The notes under the pieces: generated by a model
Seen by the model: the letters and a program-made list of their open reading frames with translations, nothing else
Databases searched by the model: none
What the model was told of the DNA's origin: nothing
Shown: positions 9,661 to 20,717 of the stretch, one piece after another
Layout: the number at the start of each line of letters is the position of its first letter
Position numbering within the stretch: position 1 is the stretch's first letter
Translations under genes and position numbers: made by a program
From: Riptortus pedestris
Taxonomy: Eukaryota > Arthropoda > Insecta > Hemiptera > Alydidae
Direction: 5' to 3'
Assembly (NCBI GenBank): GCA_019009955.1
Contig: CM032233.1
Span: forward strand, 94,249,501-94,313,500
DNA length: 64,000 bases

Positions 9661-11232
9661 ACAAAAAAAGTCCATCACTCAGGGCCTGCGTAAACTAAAC
9701 AGGTTTCCCACGTGGAAATTTATAATAGATGAATCTACATACTGGTAACACCACCGTCAACATAAAGTGAATAAATACAAACGGTAATCAGAAGTCTTTC
9801 AGTCAGTTTTAATAATTTCCCAACAGGAATCATCTGAATTGTAAACAAACAGGTCTGCCAACCGCTCAGGACCAGAAATAATAACAATTACTGAAATATA
9901 TCTGAATATAACTCATTAATTTTATTGAAAACTTTTTACTATATCTAGTGCTTTAATTTATAATGAATCAATATTTGCATACATCTCACTAAGCAGAAGT
10001 TCAATGAAAACGATATTTGGTATTTATTTCATTCCAAGGAATGATTTGGCTCTGTTATAACAGCTTATTATTAATATTATATGAGCAGGAGTGGGGGTTG
10101 CTGAAGGCTGAAAAATGAAAAATGCAAATATCTCGGTTAACCCTCTTACCGAAACTTGAATTCCGTGACGTAAACCAAATCATCCGGTCGCACAGATCAA
10201 CCGGGAAGGGTTAATACTAATTCCCATCAACCAATTCATTATTTTTATTTATTGTTTGAATAACTTGTATCACATTTAATCTATTATAGTCATTTTTAAT
10301 CATTTCATTGAAATCACTGTCATCCGTACGATATATAAATCGTGACGATGAGCGTTTTATTGGTCTATGGTTCGTGGAAGGCTCCATAGCAAATCATATA
10401 CTATGTAAAACACACGAAAAGAGTACGAACAAACAGCGTTACAAGCTATAATGAAAGGTGCACAACATCCCCGAATTACCCCGTATCGAAGACCTACAAT
10501 ACGTAGGCTGTTAACTGAAACAAGAGGTACACGATCCCGGAGCAAAACGAGCTATTGCTAGTCAAGGTCGAATGCCGTTGAAAAACTAACCCAAAACACT
10601 TCCTGAGTGTAGAGGAAGGAAAGACTCACAGCTAATGAGGTGGAGAGCCCTCCAATGCTAGCAGGTCTACCAATACATGAAATATAAAAATCTCTACCGA
10701 CCTCTCAGACCGGTTTTCGGTAAAAGTGTTAATATTCAGGATAGAGAATAAACGTATAAAACAATTTATTTATTTATAGTGCATTTAATTTGCAATAAGA
10801 TTGTCTCTATACAATTTTTCAATCCGACGTACAGTAACAGAGATATTTCGAATTTCCGAAAATTTCCACTCTAAACCCCTACCTCCAATTTCAGCCATTA
10901 ACTAACTTGATCTTTTTTTTTATAAACATAAAACTACTTTCGATTATATGGTAAACGATCAACACAAAAATATTGAGCGACCGCTAGAGTCTTTAACGGA
11001 GAATATATATTATATATATATATATATATATAATATATAATCATATATATAGATATAATATATATATAATATATATATATCATCACATAATATAAAATAA
11101 TAAATATATAATATAAATATATATATATATATATGTCTCTTGGTAGGAATCGATGACAACTTAAGAAATTTCTCGAAAATCACGTCATGATTACGACCTC
11201 AATAGCTGATTTCCATTAAGAGACATCTCCTA
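9661..11232 (-). mobile_element. Hel-A copy, complete, host of a TTAA MITE
   Basis: The 3' terminus at 9661 (AAAAGTCCATCAC, then a CTGCGTAAACTAAACAGG-type subterminal repeat) and the 5' terminus near 11190-11232 (CCTCAATAGCTGATTTCC) are both present. About 588 bp of unrelated DNA interrupts it at its TTAA between CTCGG and TATTC (10141-10728). Without the insert it is close to 1 kb. The microsatellite (10985-11133) is degenerate, with TAATATA units. Confidence 0.9.
10141..10728. mobile_element. piggyBac-like MITE (TTAA target) nested in Hel-A
   Basis: A TTAA copy flanks it on both sides (10137-10140 and 10729-10732). The terminal inverted repeats are CCCTCTTACCGAAA on the left and CACTTTTACCGAAA read inward from the right, 12 of 14 identical. 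The Hel-A sequence is continuous when the insert and one TTAA are removed. A TTAA duplication with a short TIR starting C(C/A)CT suggests a non-autonomous piggyBac relative; Kolobok is the alternative. No transposase domain is visible (the frame at 10357-10545 is unrecognised). Confidence 0.85.
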
Positions 11233-11260
11233 AAAGATTGACTGTAGACGTTATAAACAA

Positions 11261-11271
11261 ATATATATATG

Positions 11272-11320
<49 letters not shown>

Positions 11321-11402
11321 TTGAGTAGTACGTAATTTTCGCCATCTCCTGGGTCACAACCTCAATACCCGATTTCCCTCATGGGAAATCAGCTAAAAAG
11401 TT
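11261..11402 (-). mobile_element. Hel-A 5'-end fragment with (AT)n
   Basis: An (AT)n tract with GTAT interruptions is followed by a shortened 5' block and the terminal near-palindrome (CCCGATTTCCCTCATGGG), ending AAATCAGCTAAAA. Everything 3' of the microsatellite is missing. Confidence 0.8.
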
Positions 11403-11443
11403 TTATAGGCAAGAACTAAGCATTTCAGCTTACGAACTCTCAT

Positions 11444-11445
<2 letters not shown>

Positions 11446-11475
<30 letters not shown>
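11446..11475. repeat. (GT)n microsatellite
   Basis: Pure GT dinucleotide tract. Confidence 0.95.
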
Positions 11476-11479
<4 letters not shown>

Positions 11480-12283
11480 TTACATTTCTCTTCTAGAGTT
11501 TAATTTTATGAACTATCTGGACGACAACCGTAATGTAATATTACATGGGCTATCAAGGTATATATATAAATTATACTAGTGACAGCATGAAAATGATTTT
11601 CTGCCCAATAAATTTCGTTAAAATTTAACAAAATTCGACATCTATTCTGATAATATTTTTTTTTTTTTGTCAGCTATATATATAATTACGGTGTGCATAC
11701 ATGTTTAGTTTGAGAGAATTGAAGATTTTTCTTTGGTAATAAACCAGCTGCAATTTACTTTGCGAGCATAATAATTCGAAGTATGGCACTTAAACGTGCA
11801 AATACTAGCTATAAAATCACGTTAACTAATGTATAAAATCTTCTCTTAAATGAGTGTTTTAAAACGTGAGAAAATAACTTATTATGCTAGTTAGATCAGA
11901 GTTATCAAAACTGAATCTTCTTTTAACAATGGTTCAATTAATTTTGCCTCTATAGAAATCAATAATTATTTATTGCTCGGGTAATGAAACAAATTTAAAT
12001 TAGTGATTGCAGCAGTCATAACAAAGGAAATTATATCTAATTATGATTAGTAATTATTATATATTTATTTTACTTTTTCATTAACATATAATCCAACTTG
12101 AAACTATTCGTTCCCCACATTAATTTTGTATTCTTTATCATGTATTAGTTTCTTATTTGCTTCTCTTATAATTCATCATTAGTGAAGCATTTTGAAGAAT
12201 TCTTATGAATATTTCTAAAATTTTTGGAATGAGATATTCCAGAACAAATCGCATACAAATCTTCTGAAATATTCTTTTATTAA
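11476..12283. other. AT-rich spacer, no recognised feature
   Basis: Very AT-rich single-copy DNA. Part of the frame at 12153-12464 (-, 103 codons) lies here and runs into the duplicated segment; it is rejected as coding. Confidence 0.4.
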
Positions 12284-12990
12284 AAGAAAAAAAATAATAA
12301 ACGAAAAAGTGTAATGGTTCCATTAAATATTTAATTTTGAAAACCTTATGGTTGTGCGAAAATGTTTTTGGAGCAATATAAAAATAGTCAGTCCTGAAAC
12401 ATGCCTCTCGACAAAAACGTTGGTCACGCTGGTGCTGCGTAAAGATTAACCACGAGGTAACCAAAGATTAAATTTGTTAATGCATGACTTCAAACCAGTG
12501 GGATGAAGGTTAGAAGGGGAATTAGAAAATGGATTTATTCCCTGGGAATGTAGAAAATGAGGTCCGTGGCATGTTTATATATCTGTCTGTTAACGCTCTA
12601 GTGGTAGCAACTTTTGTTTGATCTTTTCCAAACTCGGTATTTAAACGTTTTATTTAATACCAAAGACTAAATTTGTTAATAGCTGAGATCGAACTAGTGG
12701 GATGAGGGTTAGAAGGGGGAATTCCGAAAGTTCGATATATCTCCGTTGTTATACACCCAGTCGAAAAATATCACAGAAACATCTAAGATAATTTAATGCT
12801 ACATTTCTGAAAAGAAAAAAAAAATAAACTTAAAAGAGGAATGATTCCATTAAATGCTTAGTTTTGAAAACCTTATGGTTTCGAAAAACGGTTTTTGGAG
12901 CAATATAAAAATGTCCAGCCCTGTAACATGCTTTTTGACAAAAACGTTGGTGACACAGGTGCTGCCTAAATATTACCCACGAGGTGGTAT
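12284..12990. repeat. Direct repeat pair around a Hel-A fragment
   Basis: 12284-12460 and 12797-12990 are diverged direct repeats sharing TTTTGAAAACCTTATGGTT, TTTTTGGAGCAATATAAAAA and GACAAAAACGTTGGT. Each ends in a degraded reverse-strand Hel-A 3' terminus (TGGTGCTGCGTAAAG; AGGTGCTGCCTAAAT). Between them lies the forward Hel-A fragment 12546-12796. Confidence 0.75.
12546..12796 (+). mobile_element. Hel-A fragment, 5' block edge and core
   Basis: It starts in GAAAATGAGGTCCG and continues through CTGTTAACGCTCTAG and the core module to about ACATTTCTGAAAAG. The microsatellite has collapsed to TTTATATATC. No 3' terminus remains. Confidence 0.8.
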
Positions 12991-13140
12991 GATAGATGCA
13001 CTATTGTTCTCTTCTTAACATATGTTTTCTTTTTCTCAGTAAAAATCCGTTGACTATAAGTGGAGGGCCTTCAGTAAAAAGCCTGGAAACAAGAAAGTAC
13101 GAATAATTCGCTTAATATTTGAGTTACGAAACAATTTTTA
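12940..13140 (-). mobile_element. Hel-A 3' fragment, degraded
   Basis: Same damaged form as 5926-6095: ACCCACGAGGTGGTATGATA, then TTGTTCTCTTCTTAACATAT and GAAAGTACGAATAATTCGC. Confidence 0.65.
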
Positions 13141-13255
13141 TTAGCTGTTATTCTAGTCCATGAACCGTTGTATTTGAAAATCCTTTTTTTTTTTTTCAAA
13201 TGAATATATTACAGTAATTTAAACTCATTATTTATTATTATAATATATCTATTAA

Positions 13256-13986
13256 CACGTTAACTGCGGAGATTTTCAACAACATTTTTTAATGGGGCGG
13301 AAACTTTTTTTTTGTTAATTAGTTTCGTTTTACTTTACTTTAACTGTATATTATAAATTGTATTATCTTTTAATTGTTTTCCGCGAAAAAAAACGCTGAA
13401 CGACACGTTGTTGTCAACCGCACCGGGAAAGAACTCCCTAGCCGTAGTCTAATAATGTAATTCACGTTTTTAGTTATTATATTTTTACTTAGAAAACCGT
13501 AAAATTAAACAATAAAGACATTGTTTACAATCACTGATTGATGAATTATTATTCAGTAATTTATAATTGATTTTTTATTTATATTTCGTAAAATATAAAA
13601 CAATTTGGAATTATAAATTCGCGGTTGAAATAGTATTTTACCAACAAAATAGGCTTTTTTTAATTCATTTAGGTACTTTTTAAATAGATATTTATCATTA
13701 GCAATTATTATTAACGATAACTTTAAAAGAAATAATCATTCAAACTTACCTTTTTGTAAAATAGTCGAAAACAATTAAAAAAAAAACAGGGAATCTTGCG
13801 GCGAAGAAGCAATTCTCTCAAGGACCTCTTTTACTGTGCTAGAGTCAAACACGGAATGGTTTGGGAAAGGCTAGAGCAATCCCCTCCCATTTAAATTTCT
13901 GTTATGACCTGAAGACAACGTGTCGGGGCCCGCACCTGGGAACAACTTACAAAACCGACAATGTATCGTCAGCCGCAGTCAAAGTG
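13256..13986. mobile_element. piggyBac-like MITE (TTAA target), second family
   Basis: TTAA lies on both sides (13252-13255, 13987-13990). The termini are CACGTTAACTGCGG on the left and CACTTTGACTGCGG read inward from the right, 12 of 14 identical. Related internal blocks lie near each end (GACACGTTGTTGTCAACCGC near 13401; GACAACGTGTCGGGGCCCGC near 13914). The 731 bp has no open frame of interest, so it is non-autonomous. The terminal sequence differs from the MITE at 10141, so two families are present. Confidence 0.82.
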
Positions 13987-13990
13987 TTAA

Positions 13991-14939
13991 TCTAAACAGC
14001 TAACGCATTTTCCTCTCAAGTCAATATTCGCAACAGTCTGTTAGTATCTTTGCCAGTGTAGTTCCAAACAGCTCTTTACATTTCAAAATGATAAATCTTG
14101 ATATCCAATTAAGAGTGACATGGTTAGTAGATTCCGTAGCCAAAGACTGAACATTCATTTAGGCTTTTGAAGATAACATTTTAATTCACAGTTTATTTGT
14201 TTTTGCATGTTGAAATTTATTAATGTTCTCTTTGTAAAACATAGCTTGCGATTTCTGAAATTTAGATAACAGTATGTTAATTGTGAATTTAGTTAAAAGC
14301 CAAGGAGGAATTTGGAAAAAAAGAAAGAAATAAGTGTAAAACCTCTACAGGATTTTTGTTTTTTCATAAAAACTTACTACTAATTCAACTGCATGGTCTA
14401 TTTTGGGCAGTACAAAGTAAAGATAGATTTGTTTACTCGGTTCTTAAATTGAAGCGGTGGTTTTATTTTGAAATGAATATAATATAATGCCTTGGAAACG
14501 TAGCATATAAGTATATACCTACTGGAGATATGGAAAATGGAAATGTATTGTTTACCGTGAAGTCTTAAAATGAATATAATATCACGCTAATTATCAGCCT
14601 ATAAAGATTTCCCGAGCATATATGCATCAATTATGTGTGTCTATGGGAGTTTGCCAGAGGTTTTTCCGATTTGAATATTTAACAGCGAGCTACGAGTAGA
14701 TGAAGAGTGGCGGGTTATAAGAGTTGATTCAACTAGTGTGGAATCCGCTAGCAGGCTAGAATTAGTTCCGCTTAAACCTATGCTCATTGAAAAGGACAGC
14801 TACCATTATAGAGAATAGCTTTAAGTTTCTGTCAATGCAGGTCCCAGGTTTTACTAAATATAACAAGGTAGAAAATAACCCCAAATAGTTCTTAATACAA
14901 GATGTTGTTTTGACTTATATATGTCAATTCAGCTGTCAC
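13991..14939. other. Spacer, no recognised feature
   Basis: AT-rich single-copy DNA without notable frames or repeats. Confidence 0.4.
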
Positions 14940-15058
14940 ATTTTAGCGGATTTCCCTCCTGGTAGCTATTGAGGTTGTACTCAGGACGTATTTTCAAAAA
15001 TTTCTTCAAACGTCCATCGATCGTACATAGTAGATGACGAATATGAGGTTTGGTCAAA

Positions 15059-15112
<54 letters not shown>

Positions 15113-15735
15113 ATGTGTATAGTTGTATGTTACTGCTTTAGCAGTCGCAACTTTTGTTTCACAGTTACCAAACTCCATATATAATTTTTTTATTTCTGGG
15201 AGTGTTATGAATGAAGGGAGGGGAGGTTAAAGTGGGAATTTTGAAAGTTCAAAATATCTCAATATGAGTCGGATTGAAAAATCATATATAATCAATCTCA
15301 TTGTATATTAATATCACTATAAATGTTGTTCTTTACACAATTTCTCTATATTACATATTTACCAAGTTTTGGCAGTTTTCTTCATTTTCGGCATTCAGCA
15401 AACCCATAAATTTAGTCATCGCACTTTAAAGGTATGCGAATATATCCACCACCCACTTCTACACTTCGAAATGTTTTGTTTATTTTATCTATACCATGTA
15501 TCACTTTTTCATTCAACACTAAAGTAGCACTAATATGAAACATTAATGGCAGAAATCGGAAACAGAATACTGAACGAAGGATTTTCGAAAATTCAAAATA
15601 TCTCCAAAACTGCTGATCTAATATTGACTTAGAAATAGAGAATTATGGCGAGTTGAGATCGGTAGTGCGATATACCAACACGTGGGAAATCTGCTTAGTT
15701 TACGCCACCACTGCGTAACAGACTTTCCAAATATT
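14940..15735 (+). mobile_element. Hel-A copy, complete
   Basis: The 5' end is GCGGATTTCCC at about 14946, with (TA)n at 15061-15100 continuing into (GT)n. Two shortened modules follow, and the 3' end CACGTGGGAAATCTGCTTAG starts at 15680. The stem-loop is altered (ACGCCACCACTGCGT). Confidence 0.88.
15061..15114. repeat. (TA)n(TG)n microsatellite in Hel-A
   Basis: Standard Hel-A position after GGTCAAAATT. Confidence 0.93.
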
Positions 15736-16164
15736 TGGTTTTATGCATGCCAATGTTTGCCCCCTCACAAATTCTCAACTAACATCATAATAATTTTACT
15801 GTGTTTTTTTTCAAAGAGCGATGCATATCAGTTTTAATTGTTTTTAAAAAAAAAAAACTAGAACTCTTGTCAAGACTTTTCATAGAGTAATTATAAAGAT
15901 TGTAGTTTGCAGTAAATCCAGGAGGAGGTTCTAGTCACCAATCCTTATTTTCAGGAACAGAAATTCCGCCATGAACTTTCAAAATACCTTCTCATTCGTG
16001 AGCTAAGGGAAATATTCATTAACGTTATTGAGGCATAGAGATTGAAAGAACACAAATACCCTTACTGAAAAAAAAAAAATCAACACTTAGTAGAACATAG
16101 TGTAATAATAATTGGTAAACAGATTTTATTTGACTTAGTAGTAGACAAAAGAATATATAATCGT
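15736..16164. other. Spacer, no recognised feature
   Basis: AT-rich, with short A runs at 15845 and 16069. Confidence 0.4.
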
Positions 16165-16166
16165 GC

Positions 16167-16220
<54 letters not shown>
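16165..16220. repeat. (GT)n(AT)n microsatellite
   Basis: GT units pass into AT units. The flanks are not Hel-A. Confidence 0.93.
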
Positions 16221-16222
<2 letters not shown>

Positions 16223-16564
16223 ACTCTTTATCTAATTGAGCTGATATAATTATGAAATTTGGATAAATGCATAAAAATATAAATATTTTATGAATTCTTC
16301 TTCTACCTTCTTAGGTCATTGACAGAGCAGTAAATGTAGGAAATCATAATAAATGATAAACATTAGTATCTTGAAAAATGTGAAAACCGCAAAACTTCAT
16401 TGCCTCCAGGTGTTTGGATGATTTTTTTTTTTTTAAATTCGGAGTATTTTCTTACGTTCAGAATTTATGAAGTATGTGTTTATCAGTTAATTTTTGAAAA
16501 GTAGAAATCACACTTTGTTTGAAAAAAATGTGTTAATAGCGGTGTCGGTTAGGTAATAAAAGAT

Positions 16565-17510
16565 ATTGTGGCCCAACTTCAGTCTGGCCAATAACATTAC
16601 TTCCTATCGTGATTGGCTGAATTCTGTTTTACTCAGCATAGTCATCATCCATGATCTGCTGGCTACGCCTTGTAGTTGCAACCATTGTGTTCTATCGGAA
16701 GCTGCTCTTTTCACATTTCTATACTCACCGAAATCCATAAGATGCTTGATGTATTCAAAATAGGATTTTCTAGGCCTCCCTGTTCCCCTATGCCCAAGAA
16801 TCTTACCGTCAAATATATTAGTAATGAAGTCGTTGTGTATTATGATATGCCCAAGAAGTTTCACTCTCCTTTTTTCCATGGCCTTGACACGACTTCTTCT
16901 CTCATTTAGAACTATCATATTGGATTTTTTTTTTTAATCCAACTTGTAATTCTACACCAGATCCACATTTCCTTTTCTTCCAAACTATTATATTTCTATT
17001 TTGGTGAGACTCCAACTTTCGCTCCCGTAAAAAGGAGTACACTCCATACGAATGACATAGCAAACATTTTTTTGGTATCCATGCTTATATGCTTATTAGT
17101 TAAAATGCTTCTTTTGCTTTGGAAGGCTTGTTTAGCAAGTGCTATTCTTCTATCGACTTCAGCTCTACTATCATTGTGTTCAGTGATGATGCCCTAGGTA
17201 ACAAAAACTCCTTCACTTTTTCAAGTACAATGTTTCCAATATTCTAATATTTATATTTCCATGGCTTTCTTTCTTCTCTACAGCGAAAAATGTTTATTTT
17301 ATGAGCATTTATTTTGAGTTTAAACTCATCTAGAGCGTCCTTTAGGACTTGCAGCATTCTATTCATCTCTACTTCGGACTTTGCCACCAGTGCATTGTCA
17401 TCTGCAAATCTGATGCAATGAAGGGATTCACCGTTAATCTGTATAGTGTACCACGGTATAGGACACCACTTTATTTCTGAGAGTTGGGAATTTTTGTTCA
17501 TCTATTGGGT
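16565..17510 (-). mobile_element. Decayed LINE, 3' half of ORF2
   Basis: Successive reverse-strand frames cover the palm, thumb and C-terminal parts of one reverse transcriptase, broken by frameshifts. The 5' limit is uncertain: 17511-17655 holds an open frame that may or may not belong. Confidence 0.82.
16604..17501 (-). pseudogene. LINE reverse transcriptase, frameshifted
   Basis: The piece at 17501-17244 contains IRFADDNALVAKSEVEMNRM, with the catalytic FADD (a YADD variant) and the KLKINAHK helix that follows it. About 60 nt further on, a shifted frame reads SRAEVDRRIALAKQAFQSKR, then ILTNKHISMDTKK and FVWSVLLF, the conserved 'I..RI..AK.AF..K..LLT....S...K....K.yvWSvLLYG.E.W' thumb region. 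The piece at 16918-16604 continues with RRVKLLGHIIIHNDF, GKILGHRGTGRPRKSYFEYI and KRAASDRTQW, the usual C-terminal block. At least two frameshifts and several stops separate the parts, so this is an old dead copy. It belongs to the large invertebrate LINE group often annotated as endonuclease-reverse transcriptase; I do not assign a clade. It differs clearly from the Jockey fragment at 7851. Confidence 0.88.
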
Positions 17511-18935
17511 TACCCATAAGTTTCTTAATAAACATTTTTATATTTCTTGCTGATGGGGTATCTTTTCTGTTTTTTGAGGCATTTTGAGGACTGTGCATTG
17601 GCTGCTTTGATATCAGCCGTATCCTTAAGAAAAGTATTTCTGTGAAGCGGGACACACGTGAATGTAATTAAGTTGTATTCAGTAGATATTCGTATAATCC
17701 AATGGACAGTAAAATTTATTATCTAGAAGTTCCTTGAGAGTAATAAGTCTGCCACTATTAAAATTCCAGTATTTTCAGATTTATGGGGTGGTTAGGGGTT
17801 TTAAAACACAAAGAATTTCTAACAATAATGTAACATTATTAGCTTACAATATTACATGATATTAAGCAACATTAAAATAATTTTACCACATCAATTTATT
17901 TTATAATTCAGATGTCACTATAGCTTTATGAACGAAGAACATAAGTAAATTCCAAATTAAAAACTGCATGGCCTGGGATGGGAATAACAACAGGAGAAGA
18001 TATAATTTAAGAGTTATTGTCTGAAATAGAGGTTACGGATTACACGGTAGTTACGAACAGTACTTCTAATTATCAGCTCACGTCGTTAACAGTGATAATG
18101 AAACTTTCCTAGAAAGAATATAAAACCTTGAATTGCTTCAGTAATGATGCTCCTGTTCTCTATTGGCTCTTAAGTTTGATAGGCTCAGCTGAAAAGGTCA
18201 ACGAGAGAATTCAGTATCTCATAATTAAATTAATTCAGCAAAACCTTTTTTAAAAAAGGAAATGTTAATCTCTCTTAAGCCCTGCTAGGACATTTGCTTT
18301 TCTAAACGAATTTTTCTTAACAGAACACTCACAAGGAATATCGAATATGGAAAAAATGTTCCGAAGAAGATTCCGGCAGCTTAAATTAGTATATATATTT
18401 ACTGGGAACTCTAAAAATTGTAAAACGTGAGCGTCCTATGAATAAATTATTAAACAGAGAAATCATCTTTTCTTTAATACAAAAGTTTTGAGCCGTAATG
18501 TGAAATGTTATATTTCCATAAATGTAGCTCCATTACCAGTTTAATGCAGGTCTTCTCAGAATTCTATTCTGAGCCTTTTTCTTCATTTGCACCCAGCTTT
18601 CACAGTCTAAGTTGTTTATTAAAATATAATTAACTCTGAAATTCAACTGGCCTCTCCGGCTGAAAGCCTAATGGCAATATGTTTATAGATAGAAGAACTT
18701 ACCTTACCCCTACTCTCAAGAAGGTAGATAGAGAAATTCTGTATTTAAGATATTTTCTTCTTATAGGATTCCTTTCATTAACTAAAACAATATTAAATAG
18801 AGAAAACCAAAATTTAAGTATATATATTAGAAAAAAAATGATAGAGCAAAACAATAATATTTACAGTGAGTAATTCTTAATTACACGAACCTGAAGTAAA
18901 TAATTATTTGTTTTGTAATAAATGACCTTATTTTA

Positions 18936-18937
<2 letters not shown>
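17511..18937. other. AT-rich spacer, no recognised feature
   Basis: No transposon ends or repeats shared with the rest of the window. Small frames at 17434-17655 (-) and 18679-18873 (+) lack recognisable domains. Confidence 0.4.
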
Positions 18938-19009
<72 letters not shown>

Positions 19010-19470
19010 TTGTCTGTTGCCTCCCTAGCGGACGCAATTTTTGTTTAATCGTTATCAAACTGGATATTTAATCGTTTTATGTAAAAAAAAAGATCTTGTT
19101 CGTTATTGGCTGAAATCGGACCAGGGGGGGGGGGATTTCAAAAATTCGAAATATCTCCATTAATATGAATCGGATCGAAAAATTGTATAGCTCTAATCTT
19201 ATTGCAAATGTAATGTTTTATAAATTTAGTTATCTACGTTTTTTCACTATCTTGATTATTAACCAAGATATTTGCATTTTTTTTTAGTTTTTGGCTTTCA
19301 GTTCCACTCCTACTCATGTCATATTGACAGTAAGGTGTTATGAAGCACATTATTTGGAACCTAAATAACAAGTATTGTTCTCATTGAACTTTTACGTTTT
19401 GAGGTAAATGAAAAACGTGACGCACGTGGGAAACCTGCTTAGTTATCGCAGCCTCTGCGTGATGAACTTT
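18938..19470 (+). mobile_element. Hel-A copy lacking its 5' end
   Basis: It begins in (TA)n (18938-19009), then TTTGTCTGTTGCC, one core module, and the 3' end CACGTGGGAAACCTGCTTAG at 19430 with the stem-loop CGCAGCCTCTGCG intact. It abuts a reverse-strand 5' fragment at 19471. Confidence 0.87.
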
Positions 19471-19580
19471 TTTCGCCATCTACTAGGTAGGATCGATGGA
19501 CATTTGAAGAACTTTTTTGAAAATCGCGCCTTGAGCATAACGTAAATAGCTGGTTTCCCTTAATGATAATCTGCTAAAAG
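19471..19580 (-). mobile_element. Hel-A 5'-end fragment
   Basis: CGCCATCTACTAGGTAGGAT through to GCTGGTTTCCCTTAATGATA and CTGCTAAAA. No microsatellite or core is left. It forms a head-to-tail junction with the 3' end at 19470, as if one copy inserted at or recombined with the other. Confidence 0.82.
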
Positions 19581-19589
19581 TGGTATTTG

Positions 19590-19668
19590 TGTTGATAGTG
19601 CCAGTAAACATTCCAACATGTGGGAATCTGCTTAGTTTACGGAGCTCCTGCGTGGCGGGCTTTCTTCG
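19590..19668 (+). mobile_element. Hel-A 3'-end fragment
   Basis: GTGGGAATCTGCTTAGTTTA followed by CGGAGCTCCTGCGTGGCGGG. The stem-loop is partly preserved. Confidence 0.78.
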
Positions 19669-20149
19669 TCATTTGGTGAGTTTCGCACCACTGTGCGTCC
19701 TCATCAGATTGCCACTTGGGAAATATTTTTCAGCTTCGCTCAGCCCCTTCGTGAGGGACTTTTTCCATGGGCGTTATGAGAAAACTCGAGGAGGCAGTTT
19801 GATGCCGAGAATGAAAGGGAGCGGTTGGAAAGGAATGAGTTAGTAGATGGAAGGATGGGGGGGGGGTGGTGGAATCGAATCGCCCCCCCCCCACCGTCCC
19901 TCATGCCAACAACTTGACTGACATTTCACCATAATTAAAAGGTTTCAACTCTAAAACCGAGTCCCTTCTCCTCAGGATCACACACTCCCTCCAGCCTCCC
20001 CACAATTATTAATCAAAATCGTATAGTCTCAGGCCTAAACAGAACCCCCTCCCCTCTCATACCCTCTACTTCCATTAGGACATCTTAATCTCTACCCAAA
20101 ACCTACTTTCAAATTTGTATATTTATATATTCTTCATAGTTTAGTGGCA
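19669..20149. other. GC-richer island with facing G and C runs
   Basis: Single-copy DNA that is less AT-rich than its surroundings. A G-run (about 19856-19868) faces a C-run (about 19884-19894), giving a short G/C hairpin around TGGAATCGAATCG. The 87-codon frame at 19580-19843 starts in the Hel-A fragment and has no recognisable domain. Confidence 0.4.
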
Positions 20150-20400
20150 AGGGTCGCCAATAAACATCCTGGTAACACAACACTATCGTGAATATTAAAT
20201 GAATAGATACAAACGGCAGTGAGAAAAGTTTCAGTCAATTTTAATAACCTCCCAAAAAAGCGTCTTCAATGAAAACAAAACGATTATTTCATCGTATTAT
20301 TTATTTGAGATGCCGATACAATGGCTATTCATCTTTTGACATATTTGAATATAATTTTACAAAATTAGATAAATATTAACAATTTTACAATGCTAAATGT
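20150..20400 (-). mobile_element. Hel-A 3'-proximal fragment
   Basis: CCTGGTAACACAACAC, GAATATTAAATGAATAGATA and TTTTAATAACCTCCC are the 3'-proximal segment in reverse, lacking the terminus. Interior matching fades before 20400, and a short matching piece (CTGAACAGATAGATAGGAAT) reappears at 20731. Confidence 0.78.
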
Positions 20401-20493
20401 TATAAATGTACAAAATACATCTAAAAAAGCCTTTGGAATAATTTAGAGTACTATGAGGCTTAACAGATATGTTGAATTCAAGACATAGAAGAC

Positions 20494-20703
20494 ATGACAG
20501 ACTCAGATATATTTGAGGAACTAAAAGCTGAATGCAATAATATTGTAAACTTACGACGAATAACTCCAAGAAAAGGAAGAGCCTTGTTCATAGTAGCTTT
20601 TAATAAGGCCTCACTACCCACTAAAATTAAAATAGGACATCTTCAATCAAAATTAAACCTATTCATACCCAAACCAATCAGGTGCTACCATTTGTGGCAT
20701 TAA
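20494..20703 (+). pseudogene. Non-LTR retrotransposon ORF1 (gag-like) fragment
   Basis: The 69-residue reading contains DSDIFEELKAE near the start, LRRITPRKGR, then LPTKIKIGHLQSKLNLFIPK followed by PIRCYHLWH. This matches the segment just before and into the first zinc knuckle of Jockey/R1-type ORF1 proteins, typically 'LP..ikiGyl...VrpyiPnPlrCfkCqrfGH'. In those proteins ORF1 packages element RNA. The first cysteine survives, but the second is replaced (CYHLWH) and the frame stops directly after, so the remaining knuckles are gone. The fragment lies between two Hel-A pieces, so it probably entered as part of a LINE insertion that later decayed. It could come from the same family as the reverse transcriptase at 7851, which cannot be tested here. 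Confidence 0.72.
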
Positions 20704-20717
20704 CTGAGACAAAACGA

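Noticed and set aside
12153..12464. 103-codon reverse frame
   Set aside because: Half of it lies in a direct repeat ending in degraded Hel-A sequence, with no recognised domain.
17434..17655. 73-codon reverse frame upstream of the LINE palm
   Set aside because: Overlaps the LINE frame but carries no recognisable RT motif; it may be flanking DNA.
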